From NCBI GenBank assembly GCA_039566865.1, contig CM076949.1, forward strand, positions 7,603,501 to 7,667,500: DNA of 64,000 nt, given 5' to 3'. The translations under genes and the position numbers were made by a program. Under the pieces are notes generated by a model. It did no database searches and was not told the origin of the DNA. It saw nothing but the letters and a program-made list of their open reading frames with translations. Positions 11,416 to 23,010 of the stretch are shown here, piece by piece (the stretch's first letter is position 1; each line of letters begins with the position of its first letter). Source of the stretch: Aurelia coerulea. Taxonomy: Eukaryota > Cnidaria > Scyphozoa > Semaeostomeae > Ulmaridae.

Positions 11416-12136
11416 CTAAAACACAAAAATTGCACTGACAACGACCCAATCTAACAAAATATCTCCTTTTCGCATGTTTTAACAACCGACCGACTATTGA
11501 AAAATTGCGTTCTTTTGATATCCGATTTTATAAAAAGTAGGTGAAAAAAATACCCTGAAAAACGGCACATCCCCGTCAGACAAATATACTAAGTACCCCC
11601 CACCCCCTGGGAATACAACCTACTGTACGTCTATGAAACTGTTAAAACTTAAGTTCAAATATGCTACAGCAAATTTGTCCTTGAGCTCTTACATTTGAGT
11701 AAATCTGACTACCTTATCACATCATATTAGCTAGGTGCACTAAATAAATGCGAATTGATAAATTTCACATTAATCAAAACCATGTTAACTCGCTTCCCTA
11801 TTAACTAGCTTAGCTTCACCATTCACGTTAATTTGTGATCATTTAAATTTCCGGCATGTAAAAATAATACCGGGTGCTAATTTGGTGTAATAAGGTAAGC
11901 CATTTTTGATTTGAATGTATTAGAACACTGTTCATTCCAATACGATGTTTTAAATGTTGAGAAACATATCTGCAGCAGTGTTAGAGACTGCATGATAATT
12001 CATACATTCAAAGAATAAGAAGCAAATGAAGAAACTTTTAGTACCACAGTGCAAACAGTTTCATCTTTAATTGGGAAACCTTTAGTATGATGGCCTAATC
12101 CGAGTTCTTAAACGTGTGAAGGTGAAGGCGAAGGTG

Positions 12137-13500
12137 AAGTTGTTGTTGTTGTTGTTGTTGTTGTATCTTTATTTTACATCGATTGAAAAAAATCATCTAG
12201 TCTACTATGTACATATGTACATGGAAACTAATCAAAATCGATGGATACAGTAATTAAATTAAAATAAATAAATTTTTTTAAACGGTTTGTACATTATTTA
12301 CAGTAAAACGACAGGCGTTGCATTTGCACGTGGGGCCATCCCATTGTGATATTAACCTTTTGAAAATATTAAGGCTTTCAGCCGATTTTAGCTCATTTGG
12401 TAAGCAATTCCAAATCTGTGGTCCTAAGAACTTGAGACTGCGAGCACCGAAAGTAACCTGGTTTGGTCTGTAATGAGTAAGGTTATTAGGATTTCGCGAT
12501 GAATAATTAGAGGATCTAACTTTAAAAATATCTTTCATGAAGGATGGATTCAGACCATTTAGAGTCTTGAAAATTTCTATGGAGATAGCTCTAAGTCGGT
12601 AAACATGCATGGTGCATCGCTGTGATTTCAGTAGAAGGCCATTATATGAACTGACATTATCATTATGAAGGAACCTAAGTGCACGTTCTTGTACCTTCTC
12701 AATCTTATGCATTGATTTAGCTGAACAAAAATGCCATACTAAAGGACAGTAATTGAAATTAGAATAAACAAAGCTCTGAACAAGGACTTCTCTCGCATCA
12801 AAACCAATATAAGCTCGAAGCCTCTTTAGGACATTAAGTTGAGTTGCAGCCTTTCTACAAAGTACTGCAATGTGTGGATCAAAGTTTAGTTTATAGTCTA
12901 GTTGAATCCCGAGAAGTTTGACTGAATCTTCAGACATGATTGTTTTTCCTTGAATACTTATTTTCTGACCACTGGTAATTGTCTGGTCTTTTTTTATTAA
13001 CAGTGCATGAAACTTTGATGGATTTGCAATCATATGGTTTTCCTTTAACCAATCTAGTGCAACGCCTGCTTCTGCCTCTAAGGCTCGCACCAAATCTGGT
13101 AGAGTCCTAAAGAAACAAGCAAGCGTGTTGTCGTCGGCATAATTATATAGCGTTGCCTGTTTAATAAACAGAAAAAGATCATTTATATATACATTAAAAA
13201 GAATAGGGCCTAACACCGAACCTTGGGGGACCCCAGATAAGATTGTTTGAAAGGAACTGTATGTATTGTTTATCCTCACGGATTGCTCACGCCGTTTAAG
13301 ATATGAATAGATTAGCACCAATGCATTTTCATCCACACCGTACGCACTCAGCTTCGCAATCAGCAGATCGTGTGGGATGCAATCAAATGCTTTTGACAAG
13401 TCCATCAATAAAGCACCTACAATGTAATTATTGTCAAGTTTGGTCTTCCAGTCTTCGAGGAGTCATATCAAAACGTGCTGCGTACCGTATGCTTTCCTAT
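12137..13500 (-). mobile_element. 5'-truncated non-LTR retrotransposon (LINE)
   Basis: The minus-strand body encodes the second half of a reverse transcriptase and its C-terminal domain, followed by a short 3' UTR and a (CAA)n tail at 12140-12163. The endonuclease and N-terminal RT motifs are missing, as is common for incomplete reverse transcription. The flanks 'ggtgaagttg' and 'gcgaagttgc' are similar and lie in SINE tail sequence, so insertion into the tail of the SINE at 13511-13704 is likely. Clade placement (Jockey/CR1-like) is inference. Confidence 0.85.
12278..13500 (-). pseudogene. Reverse transcriptase fragment of the LINE
   Basis: The open part (ATG-proximal end 13408) has 376 codons. 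It shows the RT motifs DLSKAFDCIPHDLL at about residues 3-16, GVPQGSVLGP at 59-68 and the catalytic YADD at 90-93, followed by the thumb and a C-terminal region ending ...FKRLISQWDG. Upstream the same frame continues as RKAYGTQHVLI, then TGA, then LLEDWKTKLD, so one nonsense change (probably CGA to TGA) lies just before the ORF. It cannot move on its own, because it lacks an endonuclease and the first RT motifs. Confidence 0.9.
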
Positions 13501-13510
13501 ATGCGCCTAT

Positions 13511-13704
13511 GAAAACCGAGAGCGAAGTTGCGGTTTTTAGCGCCAAGCGCTGGGATCACAGAAGTAGCTAAGCGCCAATCGAGTCCGTGACCCCTTGTCA
13601 TGACGCTCAAGTGGTGGGGCTCTACCGGGTATCAAACTCTGTCCGCCTGACTGTTCTGGCTGCAAAGTCAGAGGATTATACCACTGCGCCACAACACCTT
13701 CAAA
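13511..13704 (-). mobile_element. tRNA-derived SINE
   Basis: Same family as 2049-2244. The minus-strand head has GTGGCGCAGTGGTATAA and a mutated B-box, TTTGATACC. Its 3' end meets the LINE at 12137-13500, and a further piece of the SINE tail ('cttcaccttcgccttcacc') lies beyond the LINE (CAA)n tail near 12120-12138. Confidence 0.75.
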
Positions 13705-13783
13705 CGTGTATTTGGTTTTGTCCTTCGGCTCCCAATTCACTAGCTTCAGAAAAGTGGCAAGAAATATAGTATACAATAGTTAC

Positions 13784-13890
13784 CTATTACTTCCATGGCA
13801 AACAATGAAACCAAGTTTGTTTGTATGTTTCAACAACAAATGAGAATTTATAAAAACCATCAAACTTTCCAAACAGTGGACAAACGTTTC
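13784..13890 (-). CDS. GTF2H3: GTF2H3 (TFIIH p34) exon, NSHLLLKHTNKLG segment
   Basis: Acceptor tcttttatgcag and donor GTAACT bound a 107-base minus-strand exon. It begins in phase 0 and ends in phase 2. It encodes ETFVHCLESLMVFINSHLLL and then KHTNKLGFIVCHGSN. This aligns with human GTF2H3 [20 protein letters not shown] and NRSNKLAVIASH, the second strand and helix of the vWA-like fold. The pattern of conserved SHL and NKL residues makes the assignment firm. The introns on both sides are filled with MITEs, a SINE and a LINE. Confidence 0.9.
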
Positions 13891-14692
13891 CTGCATAAAA
13901 GATAGAAAGGCCATTGAATAAAAAAATTTACAAAAATGATTTACTTAAGACAATACTTGCAAACTATTTAACTAATAACAACATTACAAGGATATTACCC
14001 CGGGGAGCAGAGGACCATGACTCCATGACTACCCCCAAGGTCATGGTATAAAGAACATACAATTACATTACACCTAAATATACATTGCAACCATTTTGCG
14101 AATTTCACAAAAAGCTACAAACGGCTTTTACTGATAAACACTAGAGTCGTTTCACATTGGATGTATGCATGGGAATTACACCGCCGGTTTGACATTGGAA
14201 TTTTACATTTACTGTAAGAACCAAACATTTCTAACTAATTCTATTTTGGACCAAGAGGTTCTCTGAAAATTTTAATGACCAAAACCTTTCTGTGTTCGAA
14301 AATTGTCCTGTCCAAGTTTGTCAAAACAATAAGAAAAAAAAATTCAAATTTGATGGCTTATCATTGTCTAACCATCCTCATCCAATTTTTAGCAATATGA
14401 CTGTTATGGCAGTTGCTTCTTCTTGGCCTAACATTGTATCATGAACTTTCAATCAGTTTATTGATCCTATGAAGCTGGATAACAGCAAGCAATTCATATT
14501 AAAAAATACAATGAATTTCGACTGATCTAAAACCTGCTTATGAATTTCCAATCTGTTGATATCTTGCTAAATGCAATGAGTCTGATTTTACAACTTCAAT
14601 ATAAGTTCCCTACAATAAAAGTAAAAGTTGGAGGAGCCTTGGCGAGCTCCGATTAGAGTTCCTCGAGCCTCCTCAAAATACCAAGATCACTG

Positions 14693-15217
14693 AGCATAGG
14701 TTCCAAATCTTTAAAAAGCCTGGTGTAAAATTCAGTTACTTATTTCTTTGAACTGAATGATTTCAAAGAAACTTCAGCTATTTCTCTGTAATTCTACCGT
14801 TGGACTTTTGTGAAATCTTCAATATTTTCAGAATTAGAGTGCTTTTCTTCTTTTTCAAGAATTCAAGAAAAATTTTCAAAAAAACTTAAAACCATCGTAG
14901 TTTCTAAACTGTTTGAAGCAACATGAAATAATTTCAAAGAAAACCATAGTTTATGAATGTCTATAATATGGTATCAAGCAAAAGTCTGTCACTTTTCTGG
15001 TTTATGATTTGGAAATTTGATGACGTCACACCCTCAAATGAGTTGAAATGTAACATACGCTGAAATTTCAAAAAATATTGAAAATTTCTGAAAAGTCCAA
15101 CGGTAGAATTAAAGATAAGTAACTAAAGTTTGTTTCAAGCCACTCAGTCAGAAGAAATAGATCACAGAATTTTACACCCACCTTTTTAAGTTGAATTAAA
15201 GATTTGGAAGCTATGCT
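14693..15217. mobile_element. 525-bp MITE with perfect 9-bp TSD (MULE-like)
   Basis: The ends AGCATAGGTTCC and ...GGAAGCTATGCT are inverted repeats, and the flanking 9-mers are both agatcactg. Exactly the same length (525) as the copy at 61777-62301. It carries a central 'gatgacgtcacaccctcaa' phrase and paired 'ccaacggtagaatt' complements. It lies within a GTF2H3 intron and is non-coding. Confidence 0.85.
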
Positions 15218-16274
15218 AGATCACTGTGCTCCTACAAATGCCCTCCCGTGCAGGTGGGCCAGATGAAAAACACCTCCATCTCTGTAAATCAATGAGGTGG
15301 GACACGGACGTCGGTGCTTATGTACTGCCATAGGACCATTGTTATTTGTTTCTTTAAATGGCTGGTTGGATCATGTGATCAGAAGCAATCTACTAAATTG
15401 TATAAGAAAAATATTGTCCAAATTGTGTTCGTAATTTTTCCACTGTTTAGTTAATGAATAATCCTTACTATTCTTGTAGTGAAATCCCTTGCACTGTAGA
15501 ATCTACAATAGAGCTTCTATCACACTGTACAATCAACACAAAAAAGACTAAACATAAAACGTTGAGATTAGACTATATCTTGAGTACTGAATCAGAATTT
15601 AGAGTTGAAAACTTCATACAATGACATCTGGAAAAAGGTAACATAATGGTGGCAATTCATCGAAGTGGTGCATTGAAGTCAATGATATTGAATAGATGTA
15701 CCGCATGACTCAAAACATGTCCCCTGTTTGAAATATCATTGCAGCAAATCAGTGGCGTGATAATTATAGGGCTTGATTATTCTAATAGCTAAAAGACTTA
15801 AGTTTTTGATATTTTTGTGGTAATTTTCAAAGTAGTACTGAGTCTCTTGAAAAATTCAAAAAGACTAAAAAATCAGTCAATCAGAACAGCTAGAAAATGG
15901 CCTAAAACGTATGATCATAATCTTCCTGGCTGTTTGAAATCTATCCAGAATCCTTTGGAGAAATACTGTAGCACAACTGACAAAATGATGGACTGAAACT
16001 GAGACGGAAACTGAAATTTATATCTTATTTATTGTTCTGAAAAAGGATTATAGAAAATAGTACAACTGACAAGCTACATTTCGTTTATTTCAAGATGGAT
16101 TTGATCATGCAAATTAGGCCATTTTCTGGATTTCATGCAAGAATTATTTCTCGAATCTTTCAAATTTAGCACAACACTACCACCAAAAAAATACACACAC
16201 AAATACTTTAATCCTGTAGCTATTGGAAAAATCAATTTTGATGACTATATGAACAAGGATTGATTTTGTAAAAC

Positions 16275-16838
16275 AATAGCATCAGTAATTTTTGACACCT
16301 CAATTCAAAGCGATTAATGATGGCAGACAAAGGAACTTCTCTCAACCAATGATTCAAAACAAACAAAGCCACAAATGTTGCCTCAAAACCAGTATGGCAA
16401 ACTCTCGCCTTGTGCATCTGAAAGTTGGTTTGAAAAAAGAAGTTACTGTATGTGCTAATAATGAAAGAAGAGTAAATCTAAAGTTCTTCCTGGTGGATTT
16501 CGTTTATGTGATTCCGAAGCCAAGCAGAAGGCATTTTAATTTTCGTGTATTTAGGGCTTAAATGCAACAATTACCACACAGCTCCTTAATCAAACAAACA
16601 AAATCCGCCAGGCAGATCTTTAGATTTACCCTCCTTCTTTCGTTATCAGCACATAACTTCTCTTAAAAACCACCTTTAGTGTGCACAAGGCAAGAGTTTG
16701 TCCTTCTGGCTTTGGAGAAACTTATGCAGCATTGTTTGTTTTGAATCACTGGTGGAGAGAATTTCCTTTGTCCGCAGTGGCTAATCGCTTTGAATTGAGG
16801 TGTCAATCAAAAGTAACTGATGCTAATTGCCTTCTATA
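16275..16838. mobile_element. Foldback element (diverged copy)
   Basis: Two arms, about 16275-16520 and 16590-16838, are inverted copies with moderate divergence. Shared phrases include 'gacacctcaattcaaagcga' and its complement. It is related in sequence ('gaaagaagagtaaatctaaa') to the larger foldback at 17376-18212. No open frame. Confidence 0.65.
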
Positions 16839-16945
16839 GGGCAAGTACTGTAAGTTTGCTTAAATAGTTTTTCGAACAGGGGGGCATTTTTGTGAGTCAC
16901 CTAGTAATAGATGAAAGAATAGATTCATAGATAATATATGCATGC

Positions 16946-17028
16946 CTCTTTCTTTTTGTTCAAGTCGTGGTTGCTCCACCATGCTGGATTTACATCAAAT
17001 ATTGTCACAAGTAAACTTGAGGATTCAT
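16946..17028 (-). CDS. GTF2H3: GTF2H3 (TFIIH p34) N-terminal exon
   Basis: After acceptor tatttttgtcactag, the minus strand encodes (D)ESSSLLVTIFDVNPAWWSNH and then DLNKKKE. The LLV-x-x-x-D-x-NP-x-WW signature is the start of the p34/TFB4 vWA domain (human LLVIVVDANPIWWG). The exon begins after a one-base split codon (G|AT), so a short exon with the ATG must lie further upstream. The only donor that keeps phase 0 into the next exon is GAG|GCATGC, a GC-type donor. Either this is a GC-AG intron or the gene is damaged here. Confidence 0.85.
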
Positions 17029-17375
17029 CTAGTGACAAAAATAAAATCTTAAAAGAATGGGGCTAAATATGCCTTTGTGTGGGTGATCAACAGCCTGTAT
17101 AAATAATTCTACAAGGAAGCCAGCAAGGGTGATGGTTAGCATCCATGTGAAACACATTATTACCTATACAGACTGCATTCCTCAGTCCTCTTAAAGGATA
17201 TATTCTCCATGCAATCTTCATGAAACCAACAGGACCCTTCCTATTGTTTCATCCACTCAGCAGCAAAAAACAAAGAATTTAGTCTGGAGGCCTGTCAAAG
17301 TATTTAGATGACAACAGAAATCCCTGGAAAATTGGACATGCAATGAGCCAGGCTGCTTGTGCTTTTTATGCCGTG

Positions 17376-18212
17376 CACACAGAAGATCTTCCGTGCATTA
17401 TGTATATCTAGTATAACAAAGGAAGAACGATAGAATTATTGTATTCAAAACAATAGGCAGGCAAACAAGGACAGATAATGTTACAATAGAACTCGCTACT
17501 TTTCATTAACACCTAGATACAAAGCAATTTGTGATTGCAGACAAGGGAATTCCATGCTCGGTTGGTTAAGACATAAACAAAAACAAAGCAAGCCGCAAAA
17601 ATTGCCCTGAAACTCGGGTCGCTAGCGCGCTCGTTGTGCATTTCAGAAATGGCTTTCAAGAGCAAATATTAGCACATATCGAAAGAAGAAGGATATATCT
17701 AAACTTCTGCCTCGGGCATTTTATTTATTTTGTGCAGAAGCCAATTGGGAGGGGATTCAATTCTCGTACTTTTTAGGTGTAATCAAAACACTTACTGCTC
17801 AGCTTCTGTACGAAAAAAAATAAAATGCCCGAGGCAGAAGTTTAGATATATCCTTCTTCTTTCGATATGTGCTAATATTTACTCTTTAAAACCATTTCTG
17901 AAATGAACAACCATCGAGCTAGCGACCCGGGTTTCAGGGCAATTTTTGCGGCTTGCTTTGTTTTTGTTGATGTCTTGACCAACCGATCATGGAATTCCCT
18001 TTGTCTACAATCACAAATTGCTTTGTATCTAGGTGTGAATAAAAAGTAGCGAGTTCTATTGTAACATTATCTGTCCTTGTTAGGCAGGCATGCATCTTCC
18101 AGACTGATAAGTTGAAGATGCATGCCTGGCTATTGTTTTTAAAACAATTAATTATTTTATTGTTCTTCCTTTGTTGACATGAAATTGTGCACGGAAGATC
18201 TTCCGTGCGCAC
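17376..18212. mobile_element. Foldback element with palindromic tips
   Basis: The arms 17376-17740 and 17815-18212 are inverted copies with high similarity ('ggatatatctaaacttctgc', 'gacagataatgttacaatag' complements) around a spacer of about 75 bases. Each tip holds the perfect palindrome 'ggaagatcttcc'. There is no coding capacity. A related fragment lies near 38960-39110. Confidence 0.75.
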
Positions 18213-18477
18213 AACATAAATGGCAGTCTGGCGCATCTTCTTTGACTTTGTGTGCATTTTCAAACTCATCAGACTGGGTGAGTGGGGTTAATCATCCATG
18301 CAGTTTTCAAAACTGTAATCCGACCCTGGACAAAAAAGAAATCAATCCCCACACATTCTGCAAACTTAATAAACTAGTTTGCAAAAGGCATTCAATTGTG
18401 TGAATTTGAAGCCATCCATAACCAAAATTCACTTGACAGGACAACATATCTGTTCTTTGTTGGGACGAATATTATGC

Positions 18478-18735
18478 AGCCAGGTTGGAAAACATGTGTG
18501 ACTTGGCCTACGCGCCAGGGTGGAATCCATGCAGCCTACGCCAGAGATCTCCCGCGTGGAATCATGATAATCTATTGTTCTTCTTTGTTCTTCTGTTGTT
18601 TTGGCAAAAATCTCCGGCGTGGACTTTGCATGGTTTCCACCATCAAGGCCTCCGCGTAGTAGCGAGTAAAATAAAGTTGAAGTGCGAGCTGCGAGTAGAC
18701 TTTAAAAAGCAGCGAGAAACGCAAAATTAACAATA
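18478..18735. mobile_element. Repeat with AGGTTGGAAAAC end
   Basis: Matches, in inverse orientation, the 214-bp element at 38732-38945: 'gttggaaaacatg', 'ggcctacgc', 'aacaatagatcttttgttct'. That second copy has both inverted ends ccaggttggaaaac / gttttccaacccgg. Superfamily unknown. Confidence 0.5.
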
Positions 18736-18948
18736 GATCTTTTGTTCTCGCGAGAACCGGTTATTGTAGCGGGTCATGTAGAAGTTTTTGTAACAACCCT
18801 TGTGATTGGTTTGTTCAAAAAATCTAATTTGCATAACAAAAGAAATTCTTACATTAACTTCTGCCTAATAGTCGGCTGCATGCTTGAAGGCCACTGAGGA
18901 ATAACATCATAAGAAATTGAGAAGAGAAACATACTTGCAGGTCTACAT

Positions 18949-21359
18949 GAGCGTAACGAGTGTAACGGAGCACATATAGCCAGTCTACAGACACCCACAC
19001 CCCTGTAAAAAGTGTAACGAACGTAGCGAGTGTAACGGAGCACATATAGCCAGTCTACAGACACCCACACCCCTGTAAAAAGTGTAACGAACGTAACGAG
19101 TGTAACGGATGTAACGGAGCACATATAGCCAGTCTACAGACACCCACACCCCTGTAAAAAGTGTAACGAGCGTAACGAGTGTAACGGATGTAACGGAGCA
19201 CACATAGCCAGTCTACAGACACCCACACCCCTGTAAAAAGTGTAACGAACGTAACGAGTGTAGCGGATGTAACGGAGCACACATAGCCAGTCTACAGACA
19301 CCCACACCCCTGTAAAACGTGTAACGAGCGTAACGAGTGTAACGGATGTAACGGAGCACATATAGCCAGTCTACAGACACCCACACCCCTGTAAAAAGTG
19401 TAACGAGCGTAACGAGTGTAACGGATGTAACAGAGCACATATAGCCAGTCTACAGACACCCACACCCCTGTAAAAAGTGTAACGAACGTAACGAGTGTAA
19501 CGGATGTAACGGAGCACACATAGCCAGTCTACAGACACCCACACCCCTGTAAAAAGTGTAACGAACGTAACGAGTGTAACGGATGTAACGGAGCACACAT
19601 AGCCAGTCTACAGACACCCACACCCCTGTAAAACGTGTAACGAGCGTAACGAGTGTAACGGAGCACATATAGCCAGTCTACAGACACCCACACCCCTGTA
19701 AAAAGTGTAACGAACGTAACGAGTGTAACGGATGTAACGGAGCACACATAGCCAGTGTACAGGCACCCACACCCCTGCAAAAAGTGTAACGAGCGTAACG
19801 AGTGTAACGGATGTAACGGAGCACATATAGCCAGTCTACAGACACCCACACCCCTGTAAAACGTGTAACGAGCGTAACGAGTGTAACGGATGTAACGGAG
19901 CACATATAGCCAGTCTACAGACACCCACACCCCTGTAAAAAGTGTAACGAGCGTAACGAGTGTAACGGATGTAACGGAGCACGTATAGCCAGTCTACAGA
20001 CACCCACACCCCTGTAAAAAGTGTAACGAGCGTAACGAGTGTAACGGATGTAACGGAGCACATATAGCCAGTCTACAGACACCCACACCCCTGTAAAAAG
20101 TGTAACGAACGTAACGAGTGTAACGGATGTAACGGAGCACACATAGCCAGTCTACAGACACCCACACCCCTGTAAAAAGTGTAACGAGCGTAACGAGTGT
20201 AACGGATGTAACGGAGCACATATAGCCAGTCTACAGACACCCACACCCCTGTAAAAAGTGTAACGAGCGTAACGAGTGTAACGGATGTAACAGAGCACAT
20301 ATAGCCAGTCTACAGACACCCACACCCCTGTAAAAAGTGTAACGAACGTAACGAGTGTAACGGATGTAACGGAGCACACATAGCCAGTCTACAGACACCC
20401 ACACCCCTGTAAAAAGTGTAACGAACGTAACGAGTGTAACGGATGTAACGGAGCACACATAGCCAGTCTACAGACACCCACACCCCTGTAAAACGTGTAA
20501 CGAGCGTAACGAGTGTAACGGATGTAACGGAGCACATATAGCCAGTCTACAGACACCCACACCCCTGTAAAAAGTGTAACGAACGTAACGAGTGTAACGG
20601 ATGTAACGGAGCACACATAGCAAGTGTACAGGCACCCACACCCCTGCAAAAAGTGTAACGAGCGTAACGAGTGTAACGGATGTAACGGAGCACATATAGC
20701 CAGTCTACAGACACCCACACCCCTGTAAAACGTGTAACGAGCGTAACGAGTGTAACGGATGTAACGGAGCACGTATAGCCAGTCTACAGACACCCACACC
20801 CCTGTAAAAAGTGTAACGAACGTAACGAGTGTAACGGATGTAACGGAGCACATATAGCCAGTCTACAGACACCCACACCCCTGTAAAAAGTGTAACGAAC
20901 GTAACGAGTGTAACGGATGTAACGGAGCACACATAGCCAGTCTACAGACACCCACACCCCTGTAAAAAGTGTAACGAGCGTAACGAGTGTAACGGATGTA
21001 ACGGAGCACATATAGCCAGTCTACAGAAACCCACACCCCTGTAAAAGTGTAACGAACGTAACGAGTGTAACGGATGTAACGGAGCACACATAGCCAGTCT
21101 ACAGACACCCACACCCCTGTAAAAAGTGTAACGAACGTAACGAGTGTAGCGGATGTAACGGAGCACACATAGCCAGTCTACAGACACCCACACCCCTGTA
21201 AAAAGTGTAACGAGTGTAACGGAGCACATATAGCCAGTCTACAGACACCCCCACCCCTGTAAAAAGTGTAACGAACGTAACGAGTGTAACGGATGTAACG
21301 GAGCACACATAGCCAGTCTACAGACACCCACACCCCTGTAAAAAGTGTAACGAGCGAAC
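18949..21359. repeat. 79-bp satellite array, about 30 units
   Basis: Tandem units of 79 bases, each with a block of 9-base 'gtaacgNNN' sub-motifs followed by a constant block 'agccagtctacagacaccca' and 'cacccctgtaaaa'. A few units are 70 bases because one 9-base sub-motif is missing (for example the first unit, and one near 19640). Distinctive variants recur about 860-869 bases (11 units) apart, so part of the array was itself duplicated. All minus-strand frames are open for one to three units; these are shadows, not genes. No interspersed unique spacers, so not a CRISPR. Confidence 0.95.
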
Positions 21360-21372
21360 GAGCACACAGCAC

Positions 21373-21421
21373 CCTGGCCAGCAGAGTCAACTATAACTTG
21401 TGCTGTGTTTTCGAGTTTCAT
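21373..21421 (-). CDS. Candidate first coding exon of GTF2H3
   Basis: Minus-strand ATG at 21421 followed by 16 codons (MKLENTAQVIVDSAGQ) and a split G before GTGCTG. The phase (1) is what the next GTF2H3 exon (16946-17028) needs. However, the donor is weak, known p34 proteins start closer to the vWA strand, and the satellite array lies in between. Offered only as a testable possibility. Confidence 0.2.
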
Positions 21422-21703
21422 CGTACCGCGGGTTCTTTAGTGTCAAATTGTAAAACATGACAATACCTGCAATTGTAAAGCATTGCTGACAAATACCCAA
21501 ACACACAATCGAAAACGGGAACAGGAAAATGTCGGAGAAACTTCTCCATATGAAGAGGCCCTAAAATCTGTTTGAAATTACTTCTCTCGTGAAATATCCG
21601 CATATCAAAAACAATTGATGTGTTGATCCCGAGTAATTTTGCGTTATACCAAGTCAGACAGACTCTGACTAAGCTAAGCTAGACTGGCTGAGCTTTTCTT
21701 CTT

Positions 21704-22104
21704 CATTTTTTTTTATAAAAAACTGGTTCTTAACAAACTATTACTGCAATGACCAAACATTTAAGAAACTCTAGTACTACGTTCAAAAACAATTAAGAAA
21801 TTCTAAAATTTTATTTCTAGAATAAGAGTCGGTAGATTACGGTTTGCGCCTGCCCGGCATTGCGTTATGGTAATTTTTGCCTTAATGTGCATGACTTACT
21901 CGTGATGACAATATCAATGCAAAATGCAAGCCTTTTGTCGATAAGAAAGCTCAACTTCGAACCATAACGCAATTTTAGACTACAAAAAACAAGAAACTTA
22001 TTAAGAAGCTTTTACTGCTAAAACAACCAAATTTTCATGCGAAATTAAGAAAACTTTAAGTACTAAGTGCTGATCTAAGTATCTGTTTCTTATAAAATAA
22101 CCTG
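21704..22104. mobile_element. MITE with AAGAAAC subterminal repeats
   Basis: The ends are TTTTTTTATAAAAAACTGGTTCTTA-like and the inverted 'gtttcttataaaa'. The interior is studded with 'taagaaact' motifs in both orientations. It is the inverse-orientation relative of 37099-37516 (shared 'tagtactacg', 'gttcgaa', 'agtactaagtgctgatc' complement). Confidence 0.6.
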
Positions 22105-22838
22105 TAGTGTCTGTGGATCCCCCTACTTAAAGATTTCAAATTGCAGAAAGGACTTATGGTTTGTTTATTGGTATGGCTAGACTTTCAGAAATGCTTTAAA
22201 TTGAAATATTTTCATTTCTGATTGAGTATTGAAGCATTTATCTTCAGTTCATTTAGAGGCTCTTGGTTCTCAACAAATTAACAGTGACGTGACGCAAATG
22301 GATATTTCTTGAAAACTAATACACCCTTTATTCAAGAATCCCTGATTAGGGTTAGAACAGTTATGAAAGGTCCCTAACGCACCAGCCTTGTTGACGGTAA
22401 CCTGGGTACCAGAGCCAATTTATTTTTGATAAATGTTGGCTCTGGTACCTAGGGTAAGTCGATGGTAACTTGATAGTATCTTATGATTTTATGTATTCTA
22501 TAATTCTAATCCTTCGCATGCGATGATACATGCCAAAAAGACACACTCAAATACACGTGCATAATGCAGGGTGACTCTGATCAATTCTCGATGTTATTTT
22601 TTTATGTTATGGTGAGAAATTAAGAAATGAAATACAACTCCTTCATGTCAACATTGTGCATCAGACTGATGCAATGCAAAGATGAAACAATTTTATATTA
22701 GTTTGCTTAGAATTTTAACCTAATTTCAACCAAATATCAGCACCGATTGCCTCAAATAAAAGTATCACGAGCAAAAAAAATACAAACAACAATTCTTCTT
22801 TTTATTCTAATGTAGGCAGCTATACAGTGAGGACATTA

Positions 22839-23010
22839 CACGAATTTTCTTTATGAGAAACTGCCCATAAGAAACAACTCAACCCTAGTACTGACTTTAC
22901 TTTCACTGGATTCCTGTATCATATTACTCGTAAGGTACTCGAGTAATGTCTAAACATTGGAAAGGCTTAAAAAACCTTGTTTTGAAATGTTCAAGAGGGC
23001 ATTGTTAGTG
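22839..23010. mobile_element. Half of a TA-flanked AAGAAAC MITE
   Basis: Begins TA-CACGAATTTTCTTTATGAG and continues as the reverse complement of the right half of the copy at 52868-53244 ('ctgtatcatattactcgtaa', 'acattggaaaggctt'). It breaks off near 23010 next to a poly-G stretch. Confidence 0.6.

Noticed and set aside
18949..21359. CRISPR-like array
   Set aside because: The units are contiguous tandem copies without unique spacers, in a eukaryotic genome.
18849..21421. Many overlapping minus-strand open frames of 60-154 codons (MCSVTSVTLVTLVT...)
   Set aside because: They are shadows of the 79-bp satellite in three frames. Starts and stops recur every 79 bases and there is no independent coding evidence.
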